From Brassica napus (Eukaryota > Streptophyta > Magnoliopsida > Brassicales > Brassicaceae), in contig NW_026015107.1 in assembly GCF_020379485.1 (NCBI RefSeq), positions 124,001-188,000 of the forward strand: DNA of 64,000 bases. The letters run 5' to 3'. The notes below the pieces were generated by a model. That model made no database searches. It worked only from the letters and a program-made list of their open reading frames with translations, and was not told where the DNA came from. Position numbers and translations under genes: made by a program. Below, one piece after another: positions 12,322 through 22,144 of this stretch. Positions within the stretch are counted from its first letter, which is position 1. Every line of letters starts with the position of its first letter.

Positions 12322-13830
12322 ATGAGTTCAAGCTTCAAATCCAAGAAACATCAATGCCTTGTCTTCCTCAAACTCTGTTCCTCCATCAAACATCTCTTAC
12401 AGATCCACGCCCAAGTCCATCTCTCTGCTCTCCAATCCGACAGCTTTATCATCAGCGAACTTGTACGTGTTTCTTCACTATCTCACTCCAAAGACCTCAC
12501 CTTTGCTCGAACCCTTCTCCTTCACTCCTCCGATTCGTCTCCTTCCACTTGGAACATGCTCAGCAGAGGATACGCTTCAAGTGATTCCCCTGTAGATTCG
12601 ATTCGGATCTACTCCGAGATGAAACGACGACGAATCAAACCCAACAAGCTCACGTTTCCGTTTCTTCTCAACGCTTGCGCTTCCTTTCTGGGGCTCACGG
12701 CGGGGAGACAGATCCAAGTCGATGTTTTGAAACATGGGTTTGCTTCCGATGTGTATGTCGGGAACAATCTGATTCATTTGTACGGTTCTTGTAAGAAAAC
12801 TTCGGATGCTAGGAAGGTGTTCGACGAAATGCCTGAGAGAAACGTTGTTTCTTGGAACTCGATTATGACTGCTTTTGTCGAAAACCGTATGTTCAGTTTA
12901 GCGAATGAGTGTTTTGCCGAGATGATCGGTGCGCGGTTCTGTCCTGATGAGACGACAATGGTGGTTTTGCTCTCTGCTTGTGTCGGTAACTTGAGTTTGG
13001 GGAAGTTGGTGCATTCGCAGGTTATGGTGAGAGAGTTGGAGTTAAATTGTAGACTAGGTACTGCACTTGTTGATATGTATGGAAAGTCTGGTGGATTAGA
13101 GTATGCTAGGTTAGTTTTCGAGAGAATGTGTGACAGAAACATTTGGACTTGGAGCGCGATGATCGTAGGGTTAGCACAGAATGGATTTGCTGAAGAAGCT
13201 CTTCAGCTTTTCTCTAAGATGAAGAAAGAATCATCGGTGAGACCAAACTACGTGACCTTTCTCGGTGTTCTATGCGCTTGTAGCCACGTGGGATTGGTGG
13301 AGGAAGGGTACAGATACTTCAGCGAGATGGAGAGAACACACAAGATCAAACCGATGATGATTCACTACGGGGCGATGGTAGATATCTTGGGACGTGCAGG
13401 TAGATTAAACGAGGCGTATGAGTTTATAAAGAAGATGCCTGTTGAGCCTGACGCGGTTGTTTGGAGGACGCTGCTCTCTGCTTGCAGTGTCCATCACGAT
13501 GAAGATGGGGAAGGGATTGGAGAGAAAGTGAAAGAGAGGTTGATTGAGTTGGAGCCAAAGAGGAGTGGCAATTTGGTGATTGTAGCGAATAGGTTTGCGG
13601 AAGCGAGGATGTGGGATGAGGCAGCGGAAGTTAGGAGAGTGATGAAGGAGAATAAGTTGAAGAAGATAGCTGGGGAGAGTTGTCTGGCTCTGGGAGGGTC
13701 AGTTCATAGATTCTTCTCAGGGTATGATCCTCGTTTTGAGTATGTATCTGTCTATGAGTTATTAGATTTGTTCAAGTTGCATTTGATAAGTGACAATTAT
13801 ATGGTCAGTGATTCAAATTCATTTTCTTGA
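12322..13830 (+). CDS. Pentatricopeptide repeat protein, PLS class, E subgroup (502 aa)
   Basis: A single uninterrupted exon encodes an RNA-binding helical-repeat protein of the kind that acts on organellar transcripts, often as the specificity factor for C-to-U editing. The repeats run from about residue 75 to 390 and alternate P, L and S types, with signatures such as VYVGNNLIHLYG, ARKVFDEMPERNVVSWNSI, LGTALVDMYGKSG and YGAMVDILGRAGRLNEAYEF. An E-type tail follows (EPDAVVWRTLLSACSVH, then SGNLVIVANRFAEARMWDEA and ESCLALGGSVHRFFSG). There is no DYW domain. Its size and position match At2g36730 as I recall it. Targeting to mitochondrion or plastid is expected but not deducible from the basic, Ser-rich N-terminus alone. 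The start is the first ATG in frame, shortly after a possible TATA element. Confidence 0.93.
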   Translation: MSSSFKSKKHQCLVFLKLCSSIKHLLQIHAQVHLSALQSDSFIISELVRVSSLSHSKDLTFARTLLLHSSDSSPSTWNMLSRGYASSDSPVDSIRIYSEMKRRRIKPNKLTFPFLLNACASFLGLTAGRQIQVDVLKHGFASDVYVGNNLIHLYGSCKKTSDARKVFDEMPERNVVSWNSIMTAFVENRMFSLANECFAEMIGARFCPDETTMVVLLSACVGNLSLGKLVHSQVMVRELELNCRLGTALVDMYGKSGGLEYARLVFERMCDRNIWTWSAMIVGLAQNGFAEEALQLFSKMKKESSVRPNYVTFLGVLCACSHVGLVEEGYRYFSEMERTHKIKPMMIHYGAMVDILGRAGRLNEAYEFIKKMPVEPDAVVWRTLLSACSVHHDEDGEGIGEKVKERLIELEPKRSGNLVIVANRFAEARMWDEAAEVRRVMKENKLKKIAGESCLALGGSVHRFFSGYDPRFEYVSVYELLDLFKLHLISDNYMVSDSNSFS

Positions 13831-14360
13831 CTTGTAGAGACGAGACTTGTTCAAAATTTAACATTTTGTAAGGGTAATGAATGGCTAGGAAAGTTTTTTT
13901 CTTATAATCTAGAAGTTTTATGAAGTAGCAACCGTCATGTAAAGCTTTGATGTTTTTACAAAAAAATATTTATCTAATCATAAATTACAAAATATATAAT
14001 CAATCACAATATGCCACTTTTCTTTCAGACACTTTATAAATGCAATCAAAATGTAATTGAAATCTATAGGAAGTGTAAAATTAAAATTGGAAATATGAAA
14101 GGATGTGTGATGGGAGCTACAATAAAAGAAAACATAGACAATGGAAATATGGTATATCCAACAGAACATTCTTATTTCATGTCTTATATAGTTTCACAAA
14201 TATATTTTATTTTTAAACAAAATCAGTTGCAAAAAGTCAAATCAAAAGCATTGTTATTGATTTCTGCTTCTAGTGTTGCATTAGTTTTATGACTTATGAG
14301 ATACATACACTTATTGTTTTGGACGAGGTTCAAATTATGTAATTAATACTTTTAGAGTAA
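13831..14360. other. 3' flank of the PPR gene
   Basis: AT-rich; no gene supported. A block at about 14090-14165, including GGAAATATGGTATATCC, resembles 17140-17195 upstream of the At4/IPS1-like RNA and contains the same GNATATNC-type motif. Confidence 0.45.
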
Positions 14361-14397
14361 CTAGATTTTTTAACCGCGCTACGCGCGGATAAGATAT

Positions 14398-15030
14398 TAT
14401 ATGTATTTCTCAATTCTAAAAAAATATAATGTATAATACTGTATTACATTATTTAAAGAATATAAAATAAGACTATATAACATAAATATATTTTTTAAAT
14501 TTTCTTTGTGGAAATCATTATGTTGTTTGATTGTTGTAATTGATTCACATATTTGCATAGTTATTTGTGATAGATGAATAACTATATTTTTATTATCAGT
14601 AAATAATATATATTTATTATATAATATAAGAAAAATAAAATTATATTCTTCTAAAACAAACTTGTCTGATGTAGGGACTCGGTTATAGACATATCATATT
14701 CAAATGAGACATTTTACAGTTATCAATCTTCTTAACAGTCAAGAAACAAATCTGAATATCAAAACAATATCTCATACGATCTCTTTGTGGAATAACTGCT
14801 ATGAAGAAATTGAATTTAGGCATCAAAAAGGACTGAAAATGGATGTGCATATGTGTTATCTAAGTCAGTTTTACAAAGTACTATTCATAATTCATATATC
14901 ATTTATGTTCATCCTATTTTTTGTCCATATTTTCTTAAACATCTTGAAATAACTGATGCTAATTAATAATAAACTTTTGGCTGGCAAAAAAAGAGTCAAA
15001 ATTGTCTAATTATTGCTTAATTTGTCTAAC
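14398..15030 (+). repeat. Internal direct repeat of the Helitron, copy 1
   Basis: Starts near ATGTATTTCTCAATTCTAAA and ends near CTTTTGGCTGGCAAAAAAA plus TTGTCTAATTAT. It matches 15036-15645 almost throughout, with scattered substitutions and short indels. No coding capacity is conserved between the copies. Confidence 0.85.
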
Positions 15031-15035
15031 TGATA

Positions 15036-15645
15036 TATATGTATTTCTCAATTCTAAAAAAATAATGTATAATATTGTATTACATTATTTAAAGAATATA
15101 AAATAAGACTACATAACATAAATATATTTTTTAAATTTTCTTTGTGGAAATCATTATGTTGTTTGATTGTAGTACTTGATTCACATATTTGCATAGATAT
15201 TTGTGAACGATGAATAATTATATTTTTATTATCAGTAAATAATATATATTTATTATATAATATAAGAAAAATAAAATTATTTACTTTTTAAACAAAGTTG
15301 TCTCATGTTGGAGATTCGGTTATAGACATATAATATTCGAAGAAGACATTTTTACAGTTATCAATCTTCTTAACATTCAAGAAACAAATCTGAATATCAA
15401 AACAATATCTCATACGATCTCTTTGTGGAATAACTGCTCTGAAGAAATTGAATTTAGGCATCAAAAAGGATTGGAAATGATGTGCAGATGTGTTATCTAA
15501 GTCAGCTTTACAAAGTACTACTATTCATAGTTCATATATCATTTAAGTCCATCCTTTCTTAAACATCTTGAAATAACTGATGCTAATTAATAATACACTT
15601 TTGGCTGGCAAAAAAAATTAAATTTGTCTAATTATCGTTTAAATA
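15036..15645 (+). repeat. Internal direct repeat of the Helitron, copy 2
   Basis: Second copy of 14398-15030. A separate 24-bp duplication (GAATCGGGGAAAGCAAGCTT...) lies just downstream at about 15975-15998 and 16045-16068. Confidence 0.85.
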
Positions 15646-16496
15646 TTTTATTAATATTGTCTAAGAAGCTTTCAATTGATATCATAGTTTAATTTTTATT
15701 AGTTTTTTTTGTTAATTTTAAGATTTTTTGTATTTAAGATTTTTTTCCATATTAAGCTTATATTTCTTTCACATAATATATATATATATATATATATATG
15801 TGTCATAAAAATTACCATCAAATCAGTTTTACTTTTTTATTATTTTATTTTTAATGAAAATACACTTTTAAATAATTTAATTTAAAATAAAATTATATAT
15901 TAATTTATTGTATTCTAACAATTTGATTGATTTAATTAATTTGCTTTGGTGGATAACTTAAAAAGTTTTCATATGAATCGGGGAAAGCAAGCTTATGTTG
16001 TTATATTATATTTATTTGTGTATATAGAATCTTGTGTATATAGAATCGGGGAAAGCAAGCTTATGTAAACTTACTTTTACAAAAGTCTTAACTTTGTCAC
16101 GAAAACAAAAATCTATGTTTTTTCATATTTGTCAATGTTCTCACACTTTCAAAGAATATATTAGCTTAGTCACTTTCTTATTTTTTTTACAAAACAAAAT
16201 ATCGAAGTCTTGAAAGTTGAATCCATATTATTGTAAATGTACATAAGAGTTTGTGATTACATATTTAGTGATTCTTGTATATGTGTTCAAGAAAGTTTCA
16301 ATGATTTAGCGGTATATGCTCTATATTTATGTCATACTAACCCGGGTTCTATCCTGTCCTTTGCATTTTTTTTTCATTTTTTACGAAAAAATAAATGAGA
16401 TGACGTGGCAACTTCGGACTCTCTGATTGGATGATTATATATGCTGATGTGGACACTCTAAGAGGGGTTTATATCTCCCTTTTAGTATAGTATAGA

Positions 16497-17182
16497 TTTT
16501 TTCCAGCAATGAACTCCAAATTTTTACTACGTAATCCATTAGTTTTATGATTTTATCACTTAGGCTAACTAGTCGCTGGTAGTTTAGCACTACTTTTATT
16601 TGACTCAAAAGGATCAAATTAAAGTAAACTCAGGATTCATAATGAAAATAATTTCTGAAATGTTATAACAAATCATAAATGAAATACAAAAATAGTGGTT
16701 TACACTAGAGTTCCAAAAGTACTAACGACCAAAGTAAACAAAAATCATCCACTCTCCAATAGAAACTCATCCACTGATGCATATTAACGTGAATCAACAA
16801 CATAACAATTGATCATCACCAAAGTAATTAATCTGGTGATTATTCTGCTGTTTAAGTTTATGTATCTATCTTAGGTATAGAATACGAACCAGAATAACAA
16901 AGACAAAATGCATGCCCGATATTTTAGTTATTTGATGGTTTGTAGGCATCGCATACTTATGATCCATCTTAGGATTTATGAACTTTCACACTTGTTTTTT
17001 TGTTTGTTTAATTTCGTAGGTATTGTATTATTAATGTATTCATTAAACAAGATAACTAATGAAATCGGATCCCATTTTCTTAAAGAAAGCAAGAAAGTAA
17101 AGCAAAATGATTTATGACAAAAAAGATATATTTCATGTGAGTGTGATTGAAGCTGAAGTGAAAAGGTAGCCGTGGAAATATG
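16497..17182. other. Upstream region of the At4/IPS1-like gene
   Basis: AT-rich, with no gene seen. It probably holds the distal promoter of the non-coding RNA gene starting near 17425. Confidence 0.4.
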
Positions 17183-17190
17183 GCATATCC
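17183..17190 (+). promoter_or_regulatory. Candidate P1BS (PHR1-binding) element
   Basis: GCATATCC fits the GNATATNC consensus bound by the phosphate-starvation regulator PHR1. It lies about 210 bases upstream of the TATA box at 17394-17399. IPS1/At4 genes are PHR1 targets, so the position is meaningful, but an 8-bp degenerate motif alone is weak evidence. Confidence 0.5.
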
Positions 17191-17393
17191 CTTGGAAGAT
17201 TCTCATATTTCTCAACCCATCATTTTGTTTTTCAAATGTAAGAGTGAGGATGTAAAATATTAGTAAAGTAAATATTATCATATGATATATAGTTTTTCTA
17301 GTTTTTCTTAAAACGATATATTCAGGAATTGGAAAGTTTGCTAGCGTACGATGGACATGTAGAGATGTAAGTATGTAACTATGTGTGCGAGTC

Positions 17394-17399
17394 TATAAA
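17394..17399 (+). promoter_or_regulatory. TATA box of the At4/IPS1-like gene
   Basis: TATAAA in the context GTCTATAAAGAGAGC, about 30 bases before the inferred transcript start. Confidence 0.6.
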
Positions 17400-17424
17400 G
17401 AGAGCATAAAAGCATCAAAGGAAA

Positions 17425-17760
17425 CCCTCTTCCACAACACCAATATGACGGTGCTGTTGGCTCTTCTATGAAGAACCTAGGGAAGCTGAAACCCGCTGTC
17501 TCAGCAAGCGGGTTCTCCTATCTATGTGAATAGGGCAACTCGATCGGATCCTTTGGCATTTCTTTCTAAGTGGGACTGAAGAAGATGATGTGTGTATCTT
17601 CTTCCCTTTGAGAGTTCTTTTCAACTTGTGTTGGTTTATAGTTTCACTTCTCCTGGTTTGTATTATTTGCCTTTTAATGTTTTTGATTTTCTCTGCATCT
17701 GTGTGTTTGTGCTATATATCTGTTATAAAACTTGATATCCTATCGTTTATGATTGATGCT
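17425..17760 (+). ncRNA. IPS1/At4: At4/IPS1-family phosphate-starvation RNA with a miR399 target-mimic site
   Basis: The key site is 17531-17558. TAGGGCAA would pair with the 3' part of miR399 and TCCTTTGGCA with its 5' seed half. They are separated by CTCGATCGGA, which creates a central bulge that would block cleavage. IPS1 and At4 use this design (GGGCAACTTCGATCCTTTGG) to sequester miR399, relieving repression of PHO2. Only tiny frames are present: 8 codons at 17445 and 22 codons including stop at 17468-17533, as is typical of the family. An AACCCGCT/AGCGGGTT stem-loop lies at about 17488-17515. The TATA box is at 17394 and a candidate P1BS at 17183. Transcript ends are estimates. Odd point: the bulge is about 4 nt longer than in IPS1 as I remember it. 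Confidence 0.8.
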
Positions 17761-18263
17761 GAATTTTGATTTGTCATATTTTCACTGTATTTTATTTTGT
17801 AGTGAAAAATACGTTAAAATTAATCTTTTTTTTTTTGAACACACGTTAAACATTAATCTAATACCTACTATACAAGGGATTGACTGAATCCAAGTAAAAA
17901 AAAAATTAAAATTATTCGATGTTAACAGTACATGGATTTTTGCAAAGGTCAACAAAATATAAGAGAGTAACACTCTATCTGGTTCTGTGAAGGTTACAAG
18001 GTTGTGCTAGGGAAAATCAATTACTAGGAGAGTGTTGTTACCAGTTCAAGCTCTGATCATGAGAACTTCCTACATGATATTCATCTCACTTCTCAGTCAA
18101 AACATCTCGACACTTAGCATCTCTGAACACCAAAACCACTCGATGATATAATAATACACAGCAGCAGCCGTTAGAGATGTTCCAAATGACTGTTAGTTCA
18201 TGATGATGTTGATTGAAAGTAAAACCTTTGTCCTATACACGAACCAACCAGGGAATGTCGTTG
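17761..18263. other. Spacer between the ncRNA and the SWC2 3' end
   Basis: AT-rich sequence with poly-T/poly-A tracts at about 17826-17837 and 17897-17907. The right part (about 18000-18263) is more balanced in composition and probably the 3' UTR of SWC2. Confidence 0.45.
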
Positions 18264-20286
18264 TTAATCAGAATCTGAATCTGAATCTTCACTCGCTTCT
18301 GGAGTCTCCAAATTACAGAAACGAGCCGAGTTTCTGAGGGAAAATGACCTGCTCGTCTTTGGAACCATTGTTCTCTTTCGTTTTAAAGAAAAGCCGTTAG
18401 CAGCAGCAAGTGTGTCAAACAACTCTCCCATCTCCATTTTCTTCCTCAAGCCATTGTGTTCGTCCATGAACCTTCACAGAACCAAATTAAACATAAAGAT
18501 TCTAACACAAAAGTGAAAGAGAACGGTGTCTCCCATCTGATTAGAGCAAGAGAATGAGAATCATTTTGATACAGTATGCAACAACATTTGGGATCAAATA
18601 GCACCTTTCTCGTATTGCTTTGAAGGCGTCTAGAGTTGCATAAGCAAGACCAGTTTTTGGATCTCGGTACCTGTCTCACCCATAAAACAAACATTAAAGA
18701 ATGCTATTTATTACATTACAGAGCTAAAACATAGTTGGCTTCTTTCAACAGATCTTTGTGTGTGTTACAAAGTAGAAGAACAGAAAAAACTCTTACTTGG
18801 CAGGTAGTCCAGTAATCACACATACAGCCTTTTCTGGATCTACAAAAGAGAAAACAAACCAAAGTAAAAGATATATCAATATGGTTTATAGGTAACATAA
18901 CTCACTTATGCTCATCTACAAATACCACTTACATGGAACAGACTTGGTGGAAATCTCTGAACTGAATGATGCACCATTACAAAACTCTAGATAGTTGCAT
19001 CCTGCAAGTAAAACCGCTTCATGATTTCTACTTTTTCTAGAAAGAACCAATAAGATGAGAGAACACTATCTTATCAGAAGAGCTTACCATCTTTTGAAAG
19101 AAACCGAACTTGAGGACCCTTGTAAACATCTTTATGCACGATAGCTTTCTTTTTCACTTCCTCTTCCCTTGCCAATACACGTTCTAAGTTCCTCAAGTTC
19201 ATTATCTCTGCCACAAAAAAAAACAGACTTTAACAATCCAAGTCTCTGAATCTGTTATAGAAACAGATAATAAAACTCAAACCTGTCTGAGCAGCTTCCA
19301 GAAGCATCTCTTCTTGCGTCATCCGCTTCTCCTCTCCTACTTTCTTCCTTATTATCGGCTAAAACAAGCACATAAAACGAGTTCAAACCTTTGTGTAGCC
19401 ATTAGTGAAAAATAGCTAATGCACAAGAAAAAAAAAAAACCTTTGTTGTGGCTTGTATAGCAGCACGCAATGCATCTCGTTCAGCTTGTCTCACAATCAC
19501 TGAAGTCCGAGTAGACTTTCTTATGACCTTCTCACTTTCCATATCTTCTTGTGTTTCATTCGGTTCCTTTTCATCTTCTTCTTCCTTGTCTCCCATTTCT
19601 TCATCTTCATGAGCGTCTTCGAGCTTCGAAACTAGCTTCTTCTTCTTGTTCTTCTTTGGAGCTGTTTTGCCAGGGTAAATCAACCGCTTCTTTGGCACAT
19701 CCCTGCAACAAGAGAGATGATATAATACATAATAGCACTCGTAAGATGAACTTGGAAGATGGTTCAAACTCAAACCTCTCTTCTTTTTCATTTTCTGCTA
19801 CTGCTTCAGGCTCAGGCTCCTATTCCCCCAAAAGGCAAACAAGAAAGGACGTTTTAAGAACACTTTGATGAATAAAAGTACTTAATATACAAGACAAGGA
19901 ACAAAGTAGTTACATCGTCATTGAAGTCGCTGTCAAACTCATCAGCAACTTCAGCTTCTGCTTCATAGTTATCATCATGCTCTTCCTGCAGATACCAAGA
20001 TATATAAATACACAATCTGTAGTAGCAACTACACATAAGAGGGTATATAAAGAGAACCTCTTTAAGAGCTTCTTGATTCCAAAACTGTTCATCTTCTTCT
20101 ACTTCGTCATCGAGCAACTTAGTCATTCTACAAAAACACAATTGAAGATTCCACACAATCTCAGAGTGAAGTGCAACCCTTTTCTCATATTAGTTTCGAG
20201 TGGGTTGTTCCTTACCGTTTACCCCGTGTAGCTCGGGATGTACGATCCAAGAACACCATTTGCTCTTCTTCTTTATCGCTTTCCAT
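18264..20286 (-). CDS. SWC2: SWC2/YL1 subunit of the SWR1 chromatin-remodelling complex, 11 exons, 366 aa
   Basis: Exons in order of translation: 20286-20216, 20127-20058, 19985-19914, 19819-19776, 19702-19441, 19358-19283, 19207-19088, 19001-18933, 18839-18797, 18670-18605, 18471-18264. All join in phase to 366 codons and a TAA. The protein has an acidic N-terminal YL1 region (residues about 20-190, rich in Glu/Asp, including EEVEEDEQFWNQEALKE), the basic PKKRLIYPGKTAPKKNKKKK stretch, and the C-terminal YL1-C motif (about residues 261-297, YPEKAVCVITGLPAKYRDP). YL1/SWC2 acts in the nucleus, binding H2A.Z-H2B during histone exchange. It ends in an acidic SDSDSD tail. Position and length match Arabidopsis At2g36740 as recalled. 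No disruption is seen. Confidence 0.93.
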
Positions 20287-20620
20287 TGGTAACTAACTTG
20301 CTCCTGCAAAGTTCACTACTTTTAACGAAATCTGACAACACACAGAAGGGAATCGAGATAAGAGTCTCTAATGAAGCTTACGGGTTGCGAGTTTCGGATT
20401 CAAAGGCTGAAACTTTATGAGGTTGGAGGAGTTTCCTCGCCGGTGACTCGCCGCAATGTGATTAAACTCTTTCAGATGGTTTGGATCTCGTGCAGCTATA
20501 GTTAATGGGCTTTATGTATTATTGGGCCTTCTAATACAGCAATTTAAAAGCCCGTGTTATATTAAGTCACTATTGAAACTACAAATCTTCTTCATGCATG
20601 TGCAAAAATTTGTAGGATGT
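20287..20620 (-). promoter_or_regulatory. SWC2 promoter with site II elements
   Basis: TGGGCT (about 20507) and TGGGCC (about 20524) lie about 220-240 bases upstream of the SWC2 start codon. TGGGCY site II elements are common in promoters of constitutively expressed and growth-related plant genes. No clear TATA box is visible. Confidence 0.5.
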
Positions 20621-21002
20621 TTTTTTTTTGTCGGAGATTTATTTAGATATTACAATTATGATAAAGATTACAAAGACGATTCGATTACCGACAATACTAC
20701 CTGCCTTTTGAGGATCTACGCCTAACTGCCTCATTTGAGCCGTCCTATGAAGATCACACCTGATCGGATTTACTTGCACCATGTTGAGAAACTCTTGTAA
20801 GCCTTTCTTCCGTAATCGCATAATTGTTGAATAAATCGCTTGCTCCGGGAATTGAAACCTGGATTTCCTGTGCAATCTGCAAGAAATTGCATAGTCTGGG
20901 ATTTGAACCCCAGACCTGGGTGTAGAAGTTTTTAAACCATAACCACTAGGATACAGTGCTTCCACAATTTCTAGGATGTCTAGTTGACAAAAAAAAAAGT
21001 TG
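20621..21002 (-). mobile_element. tRNA-derived SINE, 382 bp
   Basis: The element is flanked by the 9-bp duplication GTAGGATGT (20612-20620 and 21003-21011). On the minus strand it has a tRNA-like pol III promoter: a TATCCTAGTGGTT A-box-like segment and a GGTTCAAATCC B box (20899-20909). Its 3' end is a poly-A tail (the T run at 20621-20629). It sits about 330 bases upstream of the SWC2 start codon. A second T run stands near its 5' end. The internal frame at 20639-21049 is not a gene. Confidence 0.75.
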
Positions 21003-21011
21003 GTAGGATGT

Positions 21012-21359
21012 GTAATGGCTGTCATGTTTCTGATTTTCCAATCTTTCATTTATTAGATCAATCATCACATTTAAAACTAAAAAGTACTGGTTATTGTTGA
21101 TGAGTTTTCCGCAAGAAACTTGGGAGACAAGGAATTAACAAAAGGTGATGTGTTCTTGACCAAGGAAGAAAAAGAGAGAACAATAACAAATTGCTTTATT
21201 CGTTACAAACACACAAACTACTTACAATTAATAGTTTTCTATGGACAAAAACACATATGTTGATGAAAATGAACTCTCACATTGATAGCGATAGTTTGAA
21301 AAAAATTAATTAATATAAAATGATGTAACTATCCGCCAATTATCTTTAAACCCATGCTA
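21012..21359. other. Spacer
   Basis: AT-rich DNA between the SINE and the UGT relic. Parts resemble the upstream flank of UGT genes (runs such as AGAGAACAATAACAA, also seen at about 26203). Confidence 0.4.
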
Positions 21360-21695
21360 AATCTGAATTTGACTAGATCCATATTTTTAATCCATCAACT
21401 GTCGAGAAACGCCCATAGCATCAAGCGAATCTACAGTCTCTTGTCATTCTGGCAAACCAGCTTCTTGATATGGAATCTTCACATTCTTCAGCCTAATAGG
21501 AAACCCGGACTGGGTGGTCCGGCTTACGACATTCTTAAACCTCGCTGTGTTGTGAGGCGTCGAGACAATCGTTACCGCCACACCGCGCTGAGCCAAGAGC
21601 CGTGCTAGCAACCATGTGGATCATGTGGCCTTGAACATCAACGGGAAGAACAAAGTGAATACTAGGATGGAATTGTTGGGTTATTCTGAAGCCAT
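21360..21695 (-). pseudogene. UGT73C: UGT73C N-terminal relic
   Basis: On the minus strand the sequence encodes recognisable UGT73C N-terminus in shifting frames: TQQFHPSIHFVLPVDVQGHM, then LLAQRGVAVTIVSTPHN, then ARFKNVVSRTTQSGFPIRL and IPYQEAGLPE. It contains a TAA five codons after the ATG-like start, at least one frameshift near the [10 protein letters not shown] region and a later in-frame stop. It ends after about 110 residues; the rest of the gene is gone. It is the outermost member of the UGT73C cluster and has no function as an enzyme. Confidence 0.85.
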
Positions 21696-22144
21696 GAAGA
21701 ATTCTCTTAAGTGTTTTGGTCTTATTTTGATTTGTCGGGTTTCTCATGAAAAAAGGAAAAAGAAAAGGTTAGAGAGTCAAGGAAAGAGAGAAAGCGATGT
21801 TTGAGAGAACATGTAAGCAAATTGGCTTATTGCTTAGGGAGCCACGTTCCGTGGCGGCCCACTCACATGTGTTCTTTTGTACTCATAAACCACAAACAAA
21901 TAAGAGAATATCTTCATGAGTACGTCGAAAACAAAGTGAAAAGTGTTCACAGCCGCAAAATTAACGAAAAAAATCAAACGTGGGTTCTCTATTTATCTCT
22001 TTGGACAACTACATATTCTACATATCAAAATTCAAAAATAACATCTGAAAAACAAAATAAGTGATAAAAACATAACTTATTTTGACAGATAATATTTTGG
22101 TAAATCGTTAAAAAATTAAACTAACTAAATAAATGTAAGTAAAT

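Larger units (their letters stand above)
14361..16496 (-). mobile_element. Helitron, non-autonomous, about 2.1 kb
   Basis: Read on the minus strand the element begins TCTATACTATACTAAAAGGG at 16496, preceded by A. It ends in CTAG at 14361, followed by T. That is the A/T insertion of Helitrons with no target duplication. A perfect 6-bp GC hairpin (CCGCGC TAC GCGCGG as read on the plus strand, 14374-14388) stands 9 bases inside the 3' end, as the family requires. No Rep/helicase coding region is present. The interior contains two copies of a roughly 600-bp segment in direct repeat and a TA microsatellite near 15776-15800. Confidence 0.88.

Noticed and set aside
12774..13142. Antisense frame of 122 codons within the PPR gene
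   Set aside because: The sense strand carries unmistakable PPR repeats, and the antisense frame has no family features.
14011..14292. Frame of 93 codons after the PPR gene
   Set aside because: Low-complexity content and no family. It overlaps a block similar to the non-coding promoter region at 17.15 kb.
20881..20975. Possible tRNA gene on the minus strand
   Set aside because: A- and B-box-like sequences are present but no acceptor-stem pairing or anticodon arm forms. A poly-A tail and target duplication show it is a SINE.
20639..21049. Minus-strand frame of 136 codons
   Set aside because: It coincides with the SINE, including its pol III promoter boxes, and crosses the target-site duplication.
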